Origin: Cyclobacteriaceae bacterium
GTDB lineage: Bacteria > Bacteroidota > Bacteroidia > Cytophagales > Cyclobacteriaceae
DNA: 6,989 bases
Assembly: GCA_025363495.1 (NCBI GenBank)
Contig: JANYDR010000471.1
Coordinates: forward strand, 1-6,989
Direction: 5' to 3'
This document shows, one piece after another, positions 1 through 4,024 of this stretch. A program made the position numbers and the translations under genes. Numbering within the stretch: position 1 is the first letter of the stretch; the number at the start of each line of letters is the position of its first letter. Under the pieces are notes generated by a model that had not been told where the DNA came from, made no database searches, and worked only from the letters and a program-made list of their open reading frames with translations.

Positions 1-910
1 CGGCGACCTTGGCTGGTTTGCTTCTGGTCAGATGGTGAAGCCTTTTCAAAATGCAGTGTTTGATGCCAAAAAAACCGGCCTTCTGGCTGACGTTGTTGAG
101 ACAGATTTTGGATATCATATTATTGAAGTTACCGCCCTAAAGAATAATACTTCTTATTCTGTTGCTACTATCGAACGTACTATCACACCAAGTGATGATA
201 CGCTCAATGAAGTTCTTCGCAAAGCTGATTCGTTTGCCGGAGATCTCTCGGGTGTTGAAGAATTCAAAGCCAAAGCAAAAAAGGAAAATCTTTCAGTGTT
301 CGATGCCAATGATCTTTCTACAAACGAGAGAAGAATTAACAATCTCGGCGAATCCCGTCAGTTGGTAACGTGGCTCTTCCGCGAAGCAAAGGTTGGCAAA
401 GTATCGGATGTTATAGACCTTACTGATAACTATGTTGTTGCAGTCATGACCGGAGAAACTGAAAAAGGTTTCAAGCCTTTTGACAAGGTGAAAGAAGAAA
501 TCAGACCGACGGTAACTCATCAATTGCAAAACAAATACATTGCTGATAAACTTAAAGGCAAGACAGAATCACTGGATGAACTTGCCAAATTATTTGGAAA
601 AGATGCGACTGTTAATTCTTCCAGTGATCTGAAGATGAATGCGACTACCATTCCTGCCGTTGGATTTGATCCTGTAGTGATTGGTACAATCTTCTCTCTT
701 GAGAATGGCAAACGTTCAAAACCTATTGTTGGCGAAAATGGTGTTGTAGTTGCTGACCTGCAAACCAAAACCATCGCTCCGGCCATTGGAGATTTTGGAA
801 TCTTTAAGACTCAATTGTTGCAAACGCAAAACGGACGTAGCGGATTCTTTATCTCAGAAGCCCTTAAGGAAACAGCAAACATTGAAGACAAACGCTATAA
901 GTTTTTTTAG
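1..910 (+). CDS. PpiD/SurA-type peptidyl-prolyl cis-trans isomerase, C-terminal part (5' truncated by window edge)
   Basis: This is the last ~302 residues of a periplasmic folding catalyst that isomerises peptidyl-proline bonds in exported proteins. The first full codon begins at base 2, and the reading frame is open to the window edge, so the true start lies outside. The first ~45 residues are the end of a parvulin (rotamase) domain: a GDLGWF motif, then FGYHIIEV about 35 residues later, both hallmarks of PpiC-type domains. Residues ~120-180 (a stretch with VTWLFREAKVGKVSDV, then NYVVAVMTG) look like the second, probably non-catalytic, parvulin-like repeat of PpiD proteins. The tail KRYKFF fits Bacteroidota PpiD homologs, which are about 700 residues with one N-terminal membrane helix; that part is not visible here. 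A terminator follows, so this is the last gene of its unit. The family is secure; PpiD rather than SurA is inferred from the second domain and the tail. Confidence 0.9.
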   Translation, partial: GDLGWFASGQMVKPFQNAVFDAKKTGLLADVVETDFGYHIIEVTALKNNTSYSVATIERTITPSDDTLNEVLRKADSFAGDLSGVEEFKAKAKKENLSVFDANDLSTNERRINNLGESRQLVTWLFREAKVGKVSDVIDLTDNYVVAVMTGETEKGFKPFDKVKEEIRPTVTHQLQNKYIADKLKGKTESLDELAKLFGKDATVNSSSDLKMNATTIPAVGFDPVVIGTIFSLENGKRSKPIVGENGVVVADLQTKTIAPAIGDFGIFKTQLLQTQNGRSGFFISEALKETANIEDKRYKFF

Positions 911-955
911 GAACTGACTAATAATTTATTACGGATTCATCCGTTGAACTCCATT

Positions 956-990
956 AAAAGCCGGTCCTGATATCAATTGGGACCGGTTTT
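956..990 (+). terminator. Rho-independent terminator after the PpiD-like gene
   Basis: CCGGTCC at 961-967 pairs perfectly with GGACCGG at 980-986 around a 12-nt loop. It is flanked by AAAA at 956-959 and TTTT at 987-990, which can extend the stem past an unpaired G at 960. The hairpin lies 50 bp after the stop at 910 and 15 bp before the next start at 1005, so it separates the PpiD-like gene from the DUF493 gene. The T-run is short, but the symmetric A/T flanks suggest it could act in both directions. Confidence 0.8.
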
Positions 991-1004
991 CAATATCCTC
1001 GATT

Positions 1005-1271
1005 ATGGATCCTAACTGGCTCAATTCTTTCCGGGAGAAACTAGATAACTTCTACGCCTGGCCATCTTTATATACATTTAAATTTATTGTTCCTTCCAAC
1101 AAGAGAGAAGACTTGCAGAAACTTTTTCCACTGCATACTACTGCAACAGAAAAATCTTCCGAAAAAGGAAAATATGTAAGCCTTACCTACCAGATGATGA
1201 TGCCATCCAGCGAATCGGTGATTGAGGTGTATAGGAAGGTAGAGGGAATTGAGGGGATAGTCGCACTGTAA
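1005..1271 (+). CDS. DUF493 (YbeD/UPF0250-like) small protein
   Basis: An 88-residue cytoplasmic protein of the DUF493 family, whose E. coli member is YbeD. Family members have an ACT-like ferredoxin fold, and their function is not established. Visible features are the N-terminal WPSLYTFKFIVP segment (first beta strand), the middle YVSLTYQMMMPSSESVIEVY segment (strand plus helix), and the terminal GIEGIVAL strand. This order and spacing are those of Bacteroidota DUF493 proteins, and the length of 85-95 residues is normal. The ATG at 1005 is chosen because the conserved part begins a few residues later and the upstream terminator ends at 990. That leaves only a ~15-nt leader after the hairpin, so its promoter must overlap the terminator region or it is reached by read-through. 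No terminator is seen right after it. The family call is firm; the role is unknown. Confidence 0.88.
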   Translation: MDPNWLNSFREKLDNFYAWPSLYTFKFIVPSNKREDLQKLFPLHTTATEKSSEKGKYVSLTYQMMMPSSESVIEVYRKVEGIEGIVAL

Positions 1272-1326
1272 CATCCGGAGGAATCTTCAATTTCGCCATT
1301 TCTGAGTCCATTAACCCTCACCATTT

Positions 1327-1360
1327 TAAATTTGACGTTGAGCATTTTATATTCTAATCT
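1327..1360 (+). promoter_or_regulatory. Candidate promoter region ahead of the carbinolamine dehydratase block (weak)
   Basis: Two overlapping candidates lie in the AT-rich gap between 1271 and 1468. TAAATTTG at 1327-1334 matches the Bacteroidota -7 consensus TAnnTTTG exactly, but no TTG is found at the expected -33 position. TTGACG at 1332-1337 followed 17 nt later by TAATCT at 1355-1360 resembles a sigma-70 type promoter. Either would give a leader of more than 100 nt before the ATG at 1468. In such AT-rich DNA, matches like these arise by chance, so this is only a pointer to where transcription of the block may begin. Confidence 0.22.
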
Positions 1361-1467
1361 AAAATGAAAAACTTTAAATATTAAATGTAAAAGTAGATTA
1401 CACAACACTTACAGTTGTATCTCAGCAGATTAACCGCTAACTTTTTAACTTCTTAAAGAAAACTGCT

Positions 1468-1698
1468 ATGTGGAAAAAAGAAAACAACAAACTTAAAAAA
1501 ACCTTTAAGTTTAAAGACTTTATCGAAGCGTTTGGATTTATGACCAGGGTGGCTCTTATCGCTCAGGAAATGAATCATCATCCCACATGGACCAACACAT
1601 ATAATACCGTTAGCATCGAATTAAATACTCACGATGCGGGAGACATTGTAACTCCACTTGATCACAAATTGGCAAAGGCCATCGACAAGCTTAAGTGA
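1468..1698 (+). CDS. 4a-hydroxytetrahydrobiopterin dehydratase (pterin-4a-carbinolamine dehydratase), short form
   Basis: This enzyme dehydrates 4a-hydroxytetrahydropterin to quinonoid dihydropterin, recycling the cofactor used by aromatic amino acid hydroxylases. At 76 residues it matches the conserved core of the PCD/DCoH family. The His-His-Pro motif is at residues 37-39 (NHHPTW), followed by YNTVSIEL and T-H-D-A-G with His55. These three histidines correspond to the active-site histidines of mammalian DCoH (His61, His62, His79). Most family members are 95-110 residues, with an N-terminal helix ending in a Gly-Trp pair. Here the protein begins at that point (Met-Trp), and an in-frame TAA at 1438-1440 rules out a substantial N-terminal extension. 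Such short forms occur in Bacteroidota. It is the first gene of the tight block, with rsmI starting 1 nt after its stop. No hydroxylase gene is visible in the window, so its partner is unknown. Confidence 0.9.
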   Translation: MWKKENNKLKKTFKFKDFIEAFGFMTRVALIAQEMNHHPTWTNTYNTVSIELNTHDAGDIVTPLDHKLAKAIDKLK

Positions 1699-1699
1699 G

Positions 1700-2383
1700 G
1701 TGGAGAAGAAGATCGCACTTTACGTTGTGCCCACTCCTATTGGCAATCGCGGTGATATTACACTCCGGGCTCTGGAAATATTAAAAAGCGTCGATATTAT
1801 TCTTGCGGAAGATACCCGCACATCAGGTCAGCTTCTGAAGCATTATGAGATCAGTAAATCACTTCAAAGCTTTCATATCTTCAATGAACATCAGGTAGTA
1901 GAAAAATTAATAACCCGGATGAAAGGCGGGGAGACTTTCGCGCTTGTAAGTGATGCAGGCACACCTGGGATTTCTGACCCAGGATTTCTTCTCATACGCG
2001 AATGCCTGACAGCGGGACTCACTGTAGAGTGTCTTCCAGGGCCTACAGCTCTTATCCCAGCATTGGTGAATTCAGGTTTCCCTACAGATAGATTTGTTTT
2101 CGAAGGATTTCTACCTCATAAAAAAGGAAAACAAACCTTATTGAAAAAACTTGCGGAAGAAGACAGAACAATCATTGTATATGAATCTCCTCATCGCCTG
2201 GTGAAAACATTGGAGCAAATGAAGGAGTTCTTCGGCAACGAACGACGGGTATCTGTTTCACGGGAATTGACAAAGCTTCACGAGGAAACATTTACCGGCC
2301 CATTGGAACAGGTATTGGTGCATTTCCAGCAAAAGGAAGTAAAAGGTGAGATTGTAATTGTGATCGATGGCAAAAGAGAGTAG
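1700..2383 (+). CDS. rsmI: 16S rRNA (cytidine(1402)-2'-O)-methyltransferase RsmI
   Basis: RsmI transfers a methyl group from S-adenosylmethionine to the 2'-O of C1402 in the decoding centre of 16S rRNA. The protein shows the tetrapyrrole-methylase fold motifs in order: PTPIGN at residues 11-16, AEDTR at 36-40, SDAGTP at 84-89 followed by ISDPG, a CLPGPTA segment near 110-120, FEGFLP, and a YESPHR motif near 165-170. Residues 17-18 are Arg-Gly where Leu-Glu is common. At 227 residues it lacks the ~55-residue C-terminal extension of the E. coli enzyme, as is usual in this phylum. The start is uncertain. An ATG at 1658 would add 14 residues and overlap the upstream gene by 41 nt. GTG at 1700 gives a protein starting just before the conserved LYVVPTPIGN strand and 1 nt after the preceding stop, so it is preferred. 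The end overlaps the next gene by 17 nt. Confidence 0.93.
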   Translation: MEKKIALYVVPTPIGNRGDITLRALEILKSVDIILAEDTRTSGQLLKHYEISKSLQSFHIFNEHQVVEKLITRMKGGETFALVSDAGTPGISDPGFLLIRECLTAGLTVECLPGPTALIPALVNSGFPTDRFVFEGFLPHKKGKQTLLKKLAEEDRTIIVYESPHRLVKTLEQMKEFFGNERRVSVSRELTKLHEETFTGPLEQVLVHFQQKEVKGEIVIVIDGKRE

Positions 2384-3131
2384 CTATTCTTCCGTATTGC
2401 TTTTTATTGTTTCAGCCCTTCTGCTAACTGGAGGAAGTCTGATGGCTTCATTTCCTATTTTTATATTCTTCGGTCTCGCACCGCTTTTTGCCTTGACCGA
2501 TCGGGCAAATGATACATCTACTGTGTTTGAAAAGATGGAGTGGGTGCTTCTGGCATTAACAGTTTATTTTCTATCGATCCATCTGTTTGATTTCTCTTAC
2601 ATCGTATCTTCGATGACATATAGCATTCTATTTACGCTGCCATTCATCGGCCAGGTGTGGGTGCGACAAACACTTGGACCCCGCGGAGGAAAAATTACAA
2701 TCATACTTTTTTGGCTGGCATTGGAATATGCTTTGCTTAAAATCCGGCCCGCTGAAAGCAATTTTCTGGCAGACACTATTCAGCTTCACCCCAATTGGAT
2801 GCGATGGAATATCCATACCGGATACTTGGGTGCTTCTTTCTGGATTTTGATTACCAATTTAATGGTCTACCAAATCTTTTTTTCAAAATCACCCTTTCGA
2901 TGGTACTGGATTGTACTGGCGGCAATTTTCCTGTTAGGGCCGGCTGCCTATTCCTATTTTCTGGATTCCGGTTCCATAACCCGGAAAGATCTGGTGAATT
3001 TATATGCTGATAAATTGATCGTGAAAGATGTTACGTATCTTGCACGCGGCGAATTTGTCGTGCGAACGGCTGCCTGGGTATCAACATTAATTCTCCTTTT
3101 CACGTTTGTTAAAAGTCAAACGACCAAGTGA
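2367..3131 (+). CDS. Eight-helix membrane protein resembling apolipoprotein N-acyltransferase (Lnt) without its nitrilase catalytic domain
   Basis: A 254-residue inner-membrane protein with about eight hydrophobic segments, at residues ~8-26, 29-43, 59-80, 84-99, 110-126, 153-172, 178-198 and 235-250. Several stretches read like the Lnt membrane domain: FFGLAPLFAL (29-43), FWLALEYALLK (115-125, Lnt W..LE-type motif), and ADTIQLHPNWMRWNIHTG followed by LGASFWILITNLM (135-166), matching the QW..TG..GGT.WI..VN pattern. Residues ~215-250 (DVTYLARGEFVVRTAAWVS plus a helix) resemble the extreme C-terminus of Lnt, where the nitrilase domain returns to the last helix. Full Lnt is 500-550 residues, with a ~270-residue periplasmic nitrilase domain (Glu-Lys-Cys triad) between helices 7 and 8. 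Here only ~35 residues (199-233) lie there, and the protein has no cysteine, so it cannot perform Lnt chemistry alone. It overlaps rsmI by 17 nt and its stop overlaps the next start by 1 nt. The Lnt relationship is inferred by eye; the function is unknown. Confidence 0.68.
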   Translation: MAKESSYSSVLLFIVSALLLTGGSLMASFPIFIFFGLAPLFALTDRANDTSTVFEKMEWVLLALTVYFLSIHLFDFSYIVSSMTYSILFTLPFIGQVWVRQTLGPRGGKITIILFWLALEYALLKIRPAESNFLADTIQLHPNWMRWNIHTGYLGASFWILITNLMVYQIFFSKSPFRWYWIVLAAIFLLGPAAYSYFLDSGSITRKDLVNLYADKLIVKDVTYLARGEFVVRTAAWVSTLILLFTFVKSQTTK

Positions 3132-3928
3132 TGATCGATCTGCTAGCTATTGAAAAAAATGTAATGAATGTCTGCCTCGAAGTAGGAGACTTTATTCACC
3201 GAGAGGGTTCTTTGTTTGATCGCTCGCGAATCGAACAGAAAGAAGGCTTCAACAATCTTGTCTCGTACGTAGATAAAGAATCTGAAAAAAAACTGGTCGG
3301 TGGGCTTTCTAAAATTCTTCCAGGTTCTGGTTTTATCGGGGAAGAGGGCACAAACATAGAAGGTACGAGTGGCTACCGATGGATCATTGACCCACTGGAC
3401 GGCACTACTAATTTTACTCATGGTCTGCCGATTTTTGCAATTAGTATCGGACTTGCTTTGAAAGAGAAGATTGTTCTTGGCATCGTATACGAAGTGAATA
3501 AAAAAGAAATGTTTCACACGGTAGAGGGAAGTCCAGCCTACCTCAATGATAAAGAGATCCATGTATCCTCCATCAGCACCTTGCAGGAGAGTTTACTGGC
3601 AACCGGCTTCCCCTATTACGAATTCGACAAGATGGAAGCTTATTTGAAAATCATTAAAAATTTTCTGCAACAATCTCATGGGGTGCGCAGGTTAGGGAGT
3701 GCAGCAACCGATCTCGCATATGTTGCCTGTGGACGGTTTGAAGGATTTTTTGAATACAACCTCAATGCATGGGACGTAGCTGCCGGAGCCTTTCTGGTAC
3801 AACAGGCTGGAGGAATAGTAACCGATTTTAGCGGCGGCAAGAATTTTGTATTTGGAGGAGAGCTGATTGCTGGCTGCTCGATACAGTCTAAAATGCTTGA
3901 GGTTATTAGAAAAGAATGGGATAACTAA
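3131..3928 (+). CDS. Inositol monophosphatase family protein (SuhB-like)
   Basis: A 265-residue cytoplasmic, Mg2+-dependent, Li+-sensitive type sugar phosphatase. Family members hydrolyse myo-inositol phosphates or related substrates such as fructose-1,6-bisphosphate, histidinol phosphate or adenosine bisphosphate. All signature residues are present: GEE at 70-72 (metal-binding Glu71), DPLDGTTN at 87-94 (Asp87, Asp90 and the Thr of motif A), GVRRLGSAATDLAYVACG at 184-201, and WDVAAG at 214-219 with metal-binding Asp215, followed by a QQAGG turn. The length is typical. ATG at 3131 is preferred because it forms a TGATG stop-start overlap with the preceding gene; GTG at 3128 would add one residue. 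Last gene of the block. The motifs give the family but not the substrate, so no specific gene symbol is assigned. Confidence 0.93.
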   Translation: MIDLLAIEKNVMNVCLEVGDFIHREGSLFDRSRIEQKEGFNNLVSYVDKESEKKLVGGLSKILPGSGFIGEEGTNIEGTSGYRWIIDPLDGTTNFTHGLPIFAISIGLALKEKIVLGIVYEVNKKEMFHTVEGSPAYLNDKEIHVSSISTLQESLLATGFPYYEFDKMEAYLKIIKNFLQQSHGVRRLGSAATDLAYVACGRFEGFFEYNLNAWDVAAGAFLVQQAGGIVTDFSGGKNFVFGGELIAGCSIQSKMLEVIRKEWDN

Positions 3929-3941
3929 ATTAAAAATTGAA

Positions 3942-3989
3942 GAATGAAAAATACTTTCATTCGCAATGATGACTCGCTTACAATCATTG
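3942..3989. repeat. Two consecutive small inverted repeats upstream of the M16 protease gene
   Basis: GAATGAAA at 3942-3949 pairs perfectly with TTTCATTC at 3955-3962 around a 5-nt loop. Directly after it, CAATGAT at 3964-3970 pairs with ATCATTG at 3983-3989 around a 12-nt loop. Neither stem is GC-rich and neither is followed by a T-run, so they do not look like a standard intrinsic terminator. They lie 14 bp after the IMPase stop and 35 bp before the protease start. They could be a weak transcript end, an operator-like site, or chance symmetry in AT-rich sequence. Confidence 0.35.
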
Positions 3990-4024
3990 AACACAACACT
4001 TATTAAGTATCAATCCAATTTGTT

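Noticed and set aside
1..910. Possibility that the PpiD-like gene is a short complete gene starting at the ATG at 32
   Set aside because: The frame is open upstream to base 2 and encodes GDLGWF, the conserved core of the parvulin domain, so the ATG at 32 is an internal Met.
1187..1408. Minus-strand frame covering the end of the DUF493 gene and the gap after it
   Set aside because: It overlaps a convincing plus-strand gene and the rest falls in low-complexity AT-rich DNA; no family resemblance.
2795..3010. Plus-strand alternative frame inside the Lnt-like gene, considered as a possible frameshifted remnant of the missing nitrilase domain
   Set aside because: The translation has no nitrilase-like motif. 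The main frame is continuous and membrane-like throughout, so there is no sign of a frameshift.
3143..3562. 139-codon minus-strand open frame opposite the IMPase gene
   Set aside because: It lies wholly inside a plus-strand gene whose motifs (GEE, DPLDGTTN, WDVAAG) are unmistakable. The antisense translation shows no recognisable domain.
3692..3994. 100-codon minus-strand frame spanning the IMPase 3' end and the following gap
   Set aside because: Most of it is the antisense of conserved IMPase sequence. It has no domain-like features and no promoter.
4011..4024. TTTG close to the M16 start as part of a Bacteroidota -7 promoter box
   Set aside because: The TA half of the box is missing, and the site would lie almost on the start codon, leaving no leader.
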